Part shown: one piece after another, positions 1-5,266 of the stretch
Numbering within the stretch: the stretch's first letter is position 1
How the letters are laid out: the number at the start of each line of letters is the position of its first letter
Assembly: GCA_017411665.1 (NCBI GenBank)
Contig: JAFQPT010000047.1
Location: 1-9,310, forward strand
Length of the DNA: 9,310 bases
Direction of reading: 5' to 3'
Origin: Oscillospiraceae bacterium
Lineage (GTDB): Bacteria; Bacillota_A; Clostridia; Oscillospirales; Oscillospiraceae
The notes under the pieces: model-generated
Told to the model about the DNA's origin: nothing
What the model saw: only the letters and a program-made list of their open reading frames with translations
Databases searched by the model: none
Program-made: the position numbers and the translations under genes

Positions 1-138
1 AAGGAGCACGGGGTATATGACAGCCTTGACAGGCAGGCGGTACAGCGCAAAAGATATCAGCAGGATAATGATAAAAAGCATGAAAGAAGCTACCCCGACG
101 ACCCGCTGCTTTAGGTAGGAACCCAAAAACTTCTTCAT
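1..138 (-). CDS. Sensor histidine kinase, BceS/intramembrane-sensing type (N-terminus only)
   Basis: Only the first 46 codons are in the window; the gene continues past the left edge. The ATG lies 15 bp after the stop of the response regulator gene and has an AGGGA-type ribosome binding site just upstream. The visible part is a short basic start (MKKFLGSYLKQR), a hydrophobic helix at about residues 14-31, and a short YRLPVKA stretch leading into a second hydrophobic segment. In BceS/GraS-type kinases two closely spaced helices with almost no extracellular loop are usual, and the kinase senses through a partner ABC transporter rather than a ligand-binding domain. The dimerisation and ATPase domains cannot be seen, so the kinase call rests on this membrane topology and on the gene following an OmpR-type regulator in the same operon. 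An ABC transporter further left would be expected but is not shown. Confidence 0.72.
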   Translation of the reverse strand, partial: MKKFLGSYLKQRVVGVASFMLFIIILLISFALYRLPVKAVIYPVLL

Positions 139-153
139 GCACTTCCCTCCATC

Positions 154-825
154 CTACTGTATGAAGTATCCAACACCAAACTTGGTGCCAATGTAATCCG
201 TCAGCCCTGCGGCTTCCAGCTTCTTTCTAAGCCTGCCGACATTGACCGTTAATGTGTTCTCATCTACGAAGCTGTCCGTCTTCCACAAGGCTTCCATGAG
301 TTTTTCCCTGCTTACGACCTTCCCTTTATTCTGTAGCAGCACCGTCAGAATGCGATGTTCATTTTTCGTCAGTTCGATTTGTTCCCCGTTGTAGCTGAAA
401 CTCCCATCTTCTGTGTTCAATATGGCGCCTCGATGCTCCAGCAGGGTGACAGAAGCGCTGAAATCATATGTCCGGCGCAGCAGAGCGTGTACCTTCGCCA
501 TAAGTACATTTCGGTCGAAGGGCTTGGCAATGAAATCATCGGCGCCCATGTTCATGGCCATGATGATGTTCATATTATCTGATGCCGAGGAAATGAAGAT
601 AATGGGCACTTTGGAAACCTTGCGAAGCTCACTGCACCAGTGGTACCCGTCAAAAAACGGGAGTGAGATGTCCAGCAGGACCAGGTGCGGGTCAAAGGCT
701 ACGCACTCTGTCAGAACCTTTCGGTAATCCTCTGCACAACGCACCTGCATATCCCACGTTTCCGCCTGTTCTTTAATTGCTTCCGCAATGCTGCGGTCAT
801 CCTCCACGATAAACAACCGATGCAC
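154..825 (-). CDS. Two-component response regulator, OmpR family (BceR/GraR-like)
   Basis: A 223-residue DNA-binding response regulator of normal OmpR-family length. The receiver domain spans about residues 1-115, with the acidic pair D9-D10 after LFIVE, the phosphoacceptor D52 in LVLLDISLPFFDG, S79 in FISSAS and the conserved lysine K101 in AKPFD. A linker leads to a winged helix-turn-helix (about 126-223) containing LTKNEHRIL, VSREKL, NTLTVNVGRLRKKL and GVGYFI. The start is GTG at 825, where the receiver fold begins; GAAGGTG lies just upstream. The frame stays open to a TTG at 942, but that extension is low-complexity and reads through a hairpin. It is paired with the kinase starting at 138. 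By analogy with BceRS/GraRS, the pair probably responds to cell-envelope-active peptides and controls an ABC transporter; nothing in the window proves the inducer. Confidence 0.93.
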   Translation of the reverse strand: MHRLFIVEDDRSIAEAIKEQAETWDMQVRCAEDYRKVLTECVAFDPHLVLLDISLPFFDGYHWCSELRKVSKVPIIFISSASDNMNIIMAMNMGADDFIAKPFDRNVLMAKVHALLRRTYDFSASVTLLEHRGAILNTEDGSFSYNGEQIELTKNEHRILTVLLQNKGKVVSREKLMEALWKTDSFVDENTLTVNVGRLRKKLEAAGLTDYIGTKFGVGYFIQ

Positions 826-854
826 TTCTTCACCTTCTTCCTTCTGAAAGTATA

Positions 855-875
855 TTTGCTGAAAATTATAGCAAA
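855..875 (-). promoter_or_regulatory. Extended -10 promoter with overlapping dyad, upstream of the response regulator
   Basis: On the minus strand TGCTATAAT is a perfect extended -10 element (TGnTATAAT; TATAAT at 865-870). No good -35 is visible at 16-18 bp. Transcription would start near 858 and give a leader of about 33 nt. A hyphenated dyad, TTTGCT (855-860) and AGCAAA (870-875), overlaps the -10 and could be an operator, perhaps for autoregulation. That role is inferred. Confidence 0.5.
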
Positions 876-903
876 AAGATGTGAACATTTCTATCCATAC
901 AGT

Positions 904-937
904 AAGAAAAGCGGCAGCACATGCTGCCGCTTTTCTT
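904..937 (-). terminator. Strong 16-bp hairpin, intrinsic terminator candidate
   Basis: Positions 904-919 and 922-937 are perfectly complementary (16 bp, GC-rich core GCGGCAGCA) around a 2-nt centre; in RNA the loop would open to about 4 nt. On the minus strand the stem ends CCGCTTTTCTT, a usable T-rich exit; the plus strand reads the same way. It lies between the promoter at 996-1023 and the response regulator promoter, so it would end transcripts entering from the right. Confidence 0.7.
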
Positions 938-995
938 CTCAACTTTAATTAACTAACCGGGCTAACCACTTGTCGGCATCGCCCTTTTAATTCTC

Positions 996-1023
996 ATCAT
1001 AGCGGATTTCACTGCATTGTCAA
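996..1023 (-). promoter_or_regulatory. Near-consensus sigma-A promoter firing toward the 904-937 hairpin
   Basis: On the minus strand TTGACA (1018-1023) is separated by 16 bp from TATGAT (996-1001), giving a start near 989. No long gene begins between it and the hairpin at 904-937. The first ATG of the transcript (979) opens a five-codon frame, MPTSG, ending at 962. The output is therefore either a terminated RNA of about 90 nt or an attenuated leader for the two-component operon. Confidence 0.55.
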
Positions 1024-1101
1024 GTAGGCAGGTATTCTATTAATGCAATCTGGCGCTTGGCCAACGTAGCGATTCTTGAGCATTGTCTGGATTTTCCTTC
1101 A

Positions 1102-1539
1102 TTAGACTTCGTTGTTGTAATATTTGATTATCAAATCGGCAATGTCTTTTGCCACTTCACGAAATTCAAAGCATTCGTGTTCCCAAATATAAATGGTTGA
1201 TGCATCTGTATTACCGTCCTCAAGAACACGATAACCATAATAATCACCACAGCCGTTTGTTGCGAAAGGAACAAATCGGTTGACTTTTTCTTCAAATTCT
1301 TCGGGTTCAAGATATTCAGAAAGTATTTCTCTATTTGTTTTTACATAGCTAATGATTTGCTCTGCTGAAAGCAAAAGCCAGCGGTCTCCATTCGTTTCTT
1401 GTAACAATGCTATGAGTTCTTCAGGGAATGGAAAGCCCAAATATTCTTCAGCCCTTCTTATCTCATCTTCGGGACACGGTTCTTGCACATTCGCCCATTG
1501 AATATCCGCTGTTAGTTTTTCAATCAATTCTTTATACAT
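1102..1539 (-). CDS. SMI1/KNR4 (SUKH) family protein, probable immunity protein
   Basis: A 145-residue cytoplasmic acidic protein. The N-terminal helix pair followed by EEYLGFPFPEELIALLQETNG is the hallmark start of the SUKH (SMI1/KNR4) fold, and the aromatic C-terminal half (FVPFATNGCGDYYGYRV, YIWEHE) fits its strand region. In bacteria the SUKH superfamily is best known for immunity proteins that neutralise polymorphic or contact-dependent toxins. GAGGTG lies 7 nt before the ATG. The gene is clearly more AT-rich than the genes right of 3700, which suggests a separate origin. No toxin or toxin C-terminal cassette is visible nearby, so it would be an orphan immunity gene. The family call is fairly safe; the specific partner is unknown. 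Confidence 0.82.
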   Translation of the reverse strand: MYKELIEKLTADIQWANVQEPCPEDEIRRAEEYLGFPFPEELIALLQETNGDRWLLLSAEQIISYVKTNREILSEYLEPEEFEEKVNRFVPFATNGCGDYYGYRVLEDGNTDASTIYIWEHECFEFREVAKDIADLIIKYYNNEV

Positions 1540-1618
1540 AGCAACACCTCTATTGGTTTTAAAGCAGGCGGTAGTTGTGATACACGGCAGCTCCTTATAT
1601 TGGACACTTAAAGCACAC

Positions 1619-1780
1619 CTAATTCAACGCAGAAAACCATGTGTTAATCTCCAATAATACGACAACGCACTGTGCCGCGCAAAACATTAGCGTACCAATC
1701 AAGGGGATTACAGCCAAAGTAGCTCCCTCAAGATTGAACCGCGAGCCAGGATTACGCCTTACGTTCCTGTTGTATTCTAC
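1619..1780 (-). pseudogene. -1 frame continuation of the 1777-1980 membrane protein (frameshifted C-terminal part)
   Basis: Directly after the AAA AAG TAG end of the upstream frame, the -1 frame stays open for 53 codons to a TAG at 1619-1621. It has no ATG, GTG or TTG at a sensible place and no ribosome binding site of its own. The peptide begins VEYNRNVRRNPGSRFN, then has a hydrophobic helix with a GTLMFCAAQCVVVLLE core, so it resembles the rest of a membrane protein. Joined at the A-run it would extend the upstream protein from 67 to 120 residues with a basic loop and one more membrane segment. It may be a programmed -1 frameshift product, a disrupted gene, or an indel error in the five-A run; the sequence cannot decide. 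Confidence 0.5.
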
Positions 1781-1980
1781 TTTTTCGCCAACTGGCAGAG
1801 TAACGAAAATAAAAAGGCAATTATAGCAAGTACAGCAGGCGCACTACAACTCCACAAACAGATAGCTTTGGGGTATCCAAGCCCGACTAACATGCAGGAC
1901 AGAAAGGATAGTGCAATCGCAACCCTGCTAACGTAAAATGATGTTTTCCATCTCTCCGCGTAGGTTCCGTATTTGGACAT
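1777..1980 (-). CDS. Small two-helix membrane protein, unrecognised; likely 5' part of a frameshifted gene
   Basis: A 67-residue protein. The ATG at 1980 is chosen because GGAGGGAGGAG lies immediately upstream at good spacing; an in-frame start at 2025 has no such site. After the short N-terminal stretch MSKYGTYAERWKTSF come two hydrophobic segments, about residues 17-37 and 41-62, rich in Cys, Leu and Ala. The frame ends at GCG AAA AAG TAG. That AAAAAG run can slip to the -1 frame, which continues coherently to 1619 (see that entry). It lies about 64 bp after the 2045-2719 gene on the same strand, so it may belong to the same transcript. No family is recognised. A role as a membrane immunity or accessory protein would be a guess. 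Confidence 0.6.
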   Translation of the reverse strand: MSKYGTYAERWKTSFYVSRVAIALSFLSCMLVGLGYPKAICLWSCSAPAVLAIIAFLFSLLCQLAKK

Positions 1981-2044
1981 ATTTCTCCTCCCTCCAGCAA
2001 ATACATTGTTATCTATAGAAAGCATGGCGCATTTTATCCCCGTC

Positions 2045-2719
2045 TCATTTTTTCATGTAATTATCTAAAATGTCTTCGTATTCCACTGGAATTGTATAAC
2101 ACCATACGGTATAAGGCTTTGGCGACCCATCGCTATTATGCTGGTCCGGAGAAATCGTGGTGGTGATACACCAGCTTCCTTCCACAGTACCAAGATATCC
2201 AATATATTCCGTACCAATGGGACAACCTTCGTATCCGACATACAGCACTTTCATGCTTTGTGTATCATTGGACTGGTAGATGGCTTCTGTCACAAAGGAA
2301 AAATCCCCGGATGCACGAGAAAGGATGTCTGCAATGGTGTCGCAGAACATCTCGTCCTCAATTTTCTTCCCATCCCAAAACACACATGTAATTTCTCCGG
2401 AATTTGGAATCTCATAGTCATCTCTCACCAGCAGAGACTGGTCTAAAAAACTACGGAGAACAATAAAGGTGTGAGACGAATCTTCCTCTACTTCGTTGAT
2501 TTGCCAACCATCCTCTGTTTTTGCAATAGTTCGCCCTTCTGAATATTCTCCATAAGAAGGCACATACATCGTGTCTTTCCAATAGACGCCTTCCCCGCGG
2601 CGCTGGCCTGAGCGGTCAAAGACAATAACACCTTGCGCTATAAGTAGAGCAGCCACCGCCAATATAACTACAGCAAGGGCGAGAAGCAGAATTAAACTTT
2701 TTCTTGTCCTGCCCTTCAT
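2045..2719 (-). CDS. Membrane-anchored extracytoplasmic protein, unrecognised
   Basis: A 224-residue protein from the ATG at 2719; a GTG immediately before it (2722) would add one residue. There is no clear Shine-Dalgarno, and the upstream stop TAA abuts the start, so translation is probably coupled to the 2723-3076 gene. The basic start (MKGRTRK) is followed by one long hydrophobic helix at about residues 8-30, with no lipobox or obvious signal peptidase site, so it is probably an uncleaved anchor. The rest is a soluble domain expected outside the cell, with many aromatic residues and several cysteines (for example in GYEGCPIGTEY, GSWCITTTI and YTVWCYTIP). No domain family is recognised. Its pairing with a DUF6547-like cytoplasmic protein suggests a shared function that is not identifiable here. 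Confidence 0.75.
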   Translation of the reverse strand: MKGRTRKSLILLLALAVVILAVAALLIAQGVIVFDRSGQRRGEGVYWKDTMYVPSYGEYSEGRTIAKTEDGWQINEVEEDSSHTFIVLRSFLDQSLLVRDDYEIPNSGEITCVFWDGKKIEDEMFCDTIADILSRASGDFSFVTEAIYQSNDTQSMKVLYVGYEGCPIGTEYIGYLGTVEGSWCITTTISPDQHNSDGSPKPYTVWCYTIPVEYEDILDNYMKK

Positions 2720-2722
2720 CAC

Positions 2723-3076
2723 TTATTCAGGCCACTCCCAACCGTCGCAACGCCCAATATAGTCGCAGGGGATGCCTTCAAACTTACCCGCCGGCAGTTC
2801 CTCCCCTTCCATCGTAATAACCATGTTCTTACATACACGGTGCCATTCCAGTTCCTCCAGAGTGTCGTAGATGCCTGATGTGTAGGCCTTCAATGTGTAG
2901 TTGGCCAGGATATCCCGTTCCTCATCGTTCAATTTAGCGAGAATATCATTGATTCCGCTTTTCGCTTCTACGCCCTTGACCTCGCCGCGCTTGATGCTGG
3001 TCATGGCGGCACAGGAGCCGGACAGCTTTACAAGGCTGTCAATCAACGACTTATAATTTTCCAACCCACTGCTCAT
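2723..3076 (-). CDS. DUF6547-like small cytoplasmic protein
   Basis: A 117-residue soluble protein without membrane segments. The ATG at 3076 has GGAGGTG 5 nt upstream. Visible features are an N-terminal helix (YKSLIDSLVKLSG), a central helical stretch (INDILAKLNDEERDILANY), then YDTLEELEWHRVCKNMVI and a conserved-looking C-terminus, GIPCDYIGRCDGWEWPE. This layout resembles what I recall as the DUF6547 family, whose function is unknown to me. The assignment is from memory of the pattern, not a search. It is the first gene after the promoter at 3122-3150, and its stop abuts the start of the membrane-anchored protein. Confidence 0.7.
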   Translation of the reverse strand: MSSGLENYKSLIDSLVKLSGSCAAMTSIKRGEVKGVEAKSGINDILAKLNDEERDILANYTLKAYTSGIYDTLEELEWHRVCKNMVITMEGEELPAGKFEGIPCDYIGRCDGWEWPE

Positions 3077-3121
3077 GAGTACACCTCCATAGTTGTGCGA
3101 TGCATGTTGTTTATGCCCTAT

Positions 3122-3150
3122 ATCATACCACCCCGCCGCCTTTCTTTCAA
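3122..3150 (-). promoter_or_regulatory. Sigma-A-type promoter of the minus-strand operon
   Basis: On the minus strand TTGAAA (3145-3150) and TATGAT (3122-3127) are separated by exactly 17 bp. Both hexamers match consensus at five of six positions. The start would lie near 3115, giving a leader of about 38 nt before the ATG at 3076 with its GGAGGTG. It should drive 3076 to 2045 and perhaps the 1980 gene. Confidence 0.68.
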
Positions 3151-3235
3151 TTCTTCAATTCCCATCTTAAAGAAAAGTTCATTCTCACGGAGTGGATATG
3201 TTAAACTTCATGGACAGATTGCCAGCGGTAGTTGG

Positions 3236-3265
3236 TTGCAGAGGCGTCCTCTACCCTGCTATGAT
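3236..3265 (+). promoter_or_regulatory. Promoter of the Xre-type regulator with internal palindrome (possible operator)
   Basis: TATGAT at 3260-3265 is a good -10; the best -35 is TTGCAG at 3236-3241 with an 18-bp spacer. Between them lies a perfect palindrome AGAGG-CGT-CCTCT (3240-3252). A repressor bound there would block the promoter, so autoregulation by the Xre protein is plausible but inferred. The minus-strand promoter lies about 100 bp away, so one regulator could serve both. Confidence 0.45.
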
Positions 3266-3293
3266 GATAGTGAATATGAAAGGGGGCTGCACC

Positions 3294-3656
3294 ATGAACT
3301 TCAATGAAAAGCTCATAGAACTGAGGAAGTCAAAGGGTCTGTCACAGGACGAATTGGGACAGAGATTAGGGGTCAGCAGACAGACCATATCCAAATGGGA
3401 GCTGGCGCAAAGCTACCCGGACTTTCAGCGCCTGGTCCTGTTGAGCGACTATTTCGGTATGTCCCTTGATGCGCTTGTCAAGGATGTCGACGTACAGGAT
3501 GTACGGGAGAAAAATCTGAACGACCAAAAGCTGACCGCTATCTACGACGATATCCAATCCGCAAAATCAACGGTCAGCACCATATTTAACGGCCTCGCCA
3601 TTTTTGGCGTCGTCGGTACCCTGTTTTTTCTTCTCCTCGGCATTCTCCTGCGCTGA
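3294..3656 (+). CDS. Xre-family transcriptional regulator with C-terminal membrane helix
   Basis: A 120-residue protein. The ATG at 3294 follows AAAGGGGG; an upstream in-frame ATG at 3192 would read through the promoter and has no ribosome binding site. Residues 1-62 form a cro/C1-type HTH domain: LIELRKSKGLSQDELGQRLGVSRQTISKWE with LVLLSDYFGMSLDAL at its end. A charged linker (about 65-92) leads to one hydrophobic helix at about 97-119 (IFNGLAIFGVVGTLFFLLLG). This HTH plus single-helix form is common in Firmicutes, and membrane-tethered regulators of this type often govern neighbouring genes. It is divergent from the minus-strand operon and ends just before a terminator. The DNA-binding role is secure; its targets and what the membrane helix senses are not shown. 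Confidence 0.9.
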   Translation: MNFNEKLIELRKSKGLSQDELGQRLGVSRQTISKWELAQSYPDFQRLVLLSDYFGMSLDALVKDVDVQDVREKNLNDQKLTAIYDDIQSAKSTVSTIFNGLAIFGVVGTLFFLLLGILLR

Positions 3657-3678
3657 ACTTATATCGCATGGGCGCCCT

Positions 3679-3712
3679 GCCGGCACAGGCTCTTTCCCTG
3701 TGTCGGCTTTGT
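3679..3712 (+). terminator. Intrinsic terminator after the Xre regulator
   Basis: Positions 3679-3689 (GCCGGCACAGG) pair with 3697-3707 (CCTGTGTCGGC), an 11-bp stem with a single G-T wobble and a 7-nt loop. It is followed by TTTGT, a modest T-tract. It closes the regulator transcription unit directly before the first copy of the 16-bp box. Confidence 0.72.
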
Positions 3713-3727
3713 CATTCCACCATACTG
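3712..3727 (+). promoter_or_regulatory. Intergenic box, copy 1 of 5 (TCATTCCACCATACTG)
   Basis: First copy of the repeated box TNRTTCNNYCATACTG, just after a terminator and 77 bp before the ATG at 3805. CATACT (3721-3726) could be a weak -10, matching TATAAT at four of six positions, but no -35 is visible. GGAG follows at 3751. A possible leader stem pairs ACTGCT (3734-3739) with AGCAGT (3774-3779). Confidence 0.5.
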
Positions 3728-3804
3728 TTGTGAACTGCTCAATGACGCACGGAGGATATGAGTCCATGCGACAAGCAGTATTAACACACAGGAGGAACAA
3801 AGAA

Positions 3805-3993
3805 ATGCAGGAATACCGCAGAGTCATGGTGAAGCGCTACGGTTTCGCCCAAATCCCCGCCGATTCAGATACAGAGGCACTGGAGGAAGTCAAGTCAATG
3901 AGCCACAGTGACTTTGACTGGGGTGACGTGGATACGGATGACGCTGAAGTTATCGACGTGTTGGACGAACACGGGAACTCCATTCAAAGCTGA
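3805..3993 (+). CDS. Small acidic protein, possibly DpnD/PcfM-like
   Basis: A 62-residue protein. The ATG at 3805 is preceded by ACAGGAGG at good spacing. An in-frame ATG at 3766, 10 nt after a second GGAGG, could add 13 residues, so a minor longer form is possible. The order is a basic strand-like start (EYRRVMVKRYGFAQIPA), a short helix (DTEALEEVKSM), and a very acidic tail (DFDWGDVDTDDAEVIDVLDE). The strand, S-x-x-EA helix and acidic D-F-x-x-V end recall the DpnD/PcfM C-terminal domain seen on conjugative elements, but this resemblance is loose. Its stop overlaps the next start (TGATG), so the two are translationally coupled. It is the first gene after box copy 1. The function is unknown. 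Confidence 0.7.
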   Translation: MQEYRRVMVKRYGFAQIPADSDTEALEEVKSMSHSDFDWGDVDTDDAEVIDVLDEHGNSIQS

Positions 3994-4574
3994 TGGATGC
4001 CATGATAGACCGTAATTTGCCGGCACAGCGCATTGAAACGGCGCCAGCATCGCCTGCAGATACACAGGCGCAAAATACAATTTGGTGGTCGTCATCAAAC
4101 ATTATCTCCCCGGCATCCTTCCTCGCCCTCCCGGATAATCGGGGAATCCCCCACGAAAGGCTGGTGTCGGAATGGCGAAATTTCTATGCCTTGCACCAGC
4201 TCCTGCTCTCCATCGGAGGGCACGAGACCTGTTTCCCACCGGCTGAGGAGGACATAGAGGCCATACTAAAGCGCGGCCGCTTCTATCCCGGCCACTCAAG
4301 GATGATGGTGGGCAAGCCGAGCCAGTGCCACAGGAACAGCTGCGAACTGTGGCTGAATAACCGCCGGCAGTTCCAGGTCAGTATCGCCACCGGCTACGCC
4401 CTTTCCACAGACGGGCTTTGGCGCCAGCACACATGGCTCATCCATCGCTACAGGACCCGGACACAGAGCCGGCTGCGCCTTATTGAGACCACGGAGAAGC
4501 GGCTTGGCTACTTCGGGTTTGAGATGACCGAGGAAGAAGCGATGGCCTTCTGCAGCAGCAACGGATTATATTGA
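3993..4574 (+). CDS. Unrecognised protein with Cys/His/Glu pattern of a papain- or transglutaminase-like enzyme
   Basis: A 193-residue soluble protein whose ATG overlaps the stop of the preceding gene (TGATG), so it needs no strong site of its own. The first 35 residues are Pro/Ala/Gln-rich and probably disordered. The C-terminal half looks like a compact enzyme: KPSQCHRNSCELW puts a cysteine at 112 and an asparagine at 115, ALSTDGLWRQHTWLI puts a histidine at 146, and LRLIETTEKRLGYFGF puts a glutamate at 165. Cys, then His about 34 residues on, then an acid about 19 residues on matches the order and spacing of transglutaminase- and papain-fold active sites. I know no name for the family. Hydrolase, amidase or crosslinking activity is inferred only from this pattern. 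Confidence 0.78.
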   Translation: MDAMIDRNLPAQRIETAPASPADTQAQNTIWWSSSNIISPASFLALPDNRGIPHERLVSEWRNFYALHQLLLSIGGHETCFPPAEEDIEAILKRGRFYPGHSRMMVGKPSQCHRNSCELWLNNRRQFQVSIATGYALSTDGLWRQHTWLIHRYRTRTQSRLRLIETTEKRLGYFGFEMTEEEAMAFCSSNGLY

Positions 4575-4585
4575 AGGAGGCAGAA

Positions 4586-4915
4586 ATGGAAACAGAATAT
4601 CGGAATACTGTACCGGACGCTGTTCTGACGCAGCGCTCCGGAGAAGACGGATTTACAAAATCAGAGATTGTGGAGATGCTGGATAAACTCGTCCTGTCTC
4701 CTGACGAGGAAGTGGACGCCATTTATCTGGAAGGCGACTCCGCCATCGCCTTCGGTTTCATCCGCATGGCAATCAGCGAGGAGAAGCTGTCCTTTGAGAC
4801 CGGACAGCAGTCAGACTTCGGGCGTCAGGCCCTCACAGTCGTCAATGACGTTACTATGGAGAACGAGGACTGCCGGTACAACTTCGCAGGCGTTGATACG
4901 CTGATGTACTATTGA
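4586..4915 (+). CDS. Unrecognised small acidic protein
   Basis: A 109-residue protein. The ATG at 4586 follows AAGGAGG 5 nt upstream; an in-frame TTG at 4571 lies before that site and is unlikely. It has no membrane segment or recognisable enzyme motif. A helical segment (GFTKSEIVEMLDKLVLS) is followed by an acidic region (PDEEVDAIYLEGDSAIAFGF), then FIRMAISEEKLSFE and a C-terminal stretch ending YNFAGVDTLMYY. It lies 11 bp after the Cys/His/Glu protein and 16 bp before the next gene, clearly in the same operon. It could be a partner or regulator of its neighbours, but nothing shows this. Confidence 0.72.
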   Translation: METEYRNTVPDAVLTQRSGEDGFTKSEIVEMLDKLVLSPDEEVDAIYLEGDSAIAFGFIRMAISEEKLSFETGQQSDFGRQALTVVNDVTMENEDCRYNFAGVDTLMYY

Positions 4916-4931
4916 CAGGAGGATATCTGTT

Positions 4932-5204
4932 ATGCTCTCCCCTAAAGACGAAATGCAGCGCATTTTTGACCGGCTGCGGAAAATTGAGGCGGTCATCAAT
5001 CCAACCAATGCCCCCTTCTACTTTCCTCTGGAGCATGAGCTGTGCGCCGAACGCAACCAGCTTATCACGGCCTACTATGAACTAAAGCGCTACGGAGACT
5101 GGTTTTTCAAACGTCATCCGAGCATCCTCATCGGAATGCATCTCACAGGAGCCACAGCTCTGCAGGCACGCATCAATCACGCCGTCGCCTGGAACACACG
5201 CTGA
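4932..5204 (+). CDS. Unrecognised small helical protein
   Basis: A 90-residue protein with GGAGG 9 nt before the ATG. The sequence looks mainly helical: an amphipathic start (PKDEMQRIFDRLRKIEAVI), a middle helix (EHELCAERNQLITAYYELKRYG), then WFFKRHPSILIGMHLTG and a short C-terminal helix ending AVAWNTR. The hydrophobic patch near residues 63-75 is too short and interrupted for a confident membrane segment. It is the last gene of the 3805-5204 cluster, and a hairpin follows 12 bp after its stop. No family is recognised. Confidence 0.72.
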   Translation: MLSPKDEMQRIFDRLRKIEAVINPTNAPFYFPLEHELCAERNQLITAYYELKRYGDWFFKRHPSILIGMHLTGATALQARINHAVAWNTR

Positions 5205-5216
5205 ATAAAAGCTTTG

Positions 5217-5251
5217 CCTCCTTGTTCTTCCATACTGGCAGAACAAGGAGG
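5217..5251 (+). terminator. 12-bp hairpin: terminator that also covers the next gene's Shine-Dalgarno
   Basis: Positions 5217-5228 pair perfectly with 5240-5251; the loop is 11 nt and the exit TGCTTTTCTATTTC is T-rich. The 3' arm ends in AAGGAGG, the only Shine-Dalgarno for the gene at 5267, and box copy 2 lies in the 5' arm and loop. RNA reading through from upstream would hide the Shine-Dalgarno, while RNA starting just after the box would lack the 5' arm and leave it open. Confidence 0.72.
5222..5237 (+). promoter_or_regulatory. Intergenic box, copy 2 of 5 (TTGTTCTTCCATACTG)
   Basis: Matches TNRTTCNNYCATACTG at every fixed position. It is embedded in the terminator hairpin 5217-5251 and only 29 bp before the ATG at 5267, the closest of the five. 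GGAGG follows 10 nt downstream rather than 24-26. No -35 is visible. Confidence 0.48.
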
Positions 5252-5266
5252 TGCTTTTCTATTTCT

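Noticed and set aside
826..942. N-terminal extension of the response regulator to a TTG at 942
   Set aside because: The extra residues are low-complexity, read through the 16-bp hairpin, and precede the promoter-proximal GTG that starts the receiver fold.
1559..1585. Minus-strand eight-codon frame from GTG (AAGGAG upstream) ahead of the SUKH gene
   Set aside because: It could be a leader peptide, but there is no hairpin or other attenuation signal, so chance is likely.
3118..3207. Minus-strand open stretch of 29 codons ending KERRRGGMI, possible remnant of a gene
   Set aside because: It contains the good promoter for the 3076 gene, has no plausible start beyond an internal ATG, and is too short to assign.
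4102..4299. Long minus-strand frames antisense to the plus-strand genes (for example here and at 7614-8069)
   Set aside because: They lack ribosome binding sites and known motifs and lie opposite well-supported genes.
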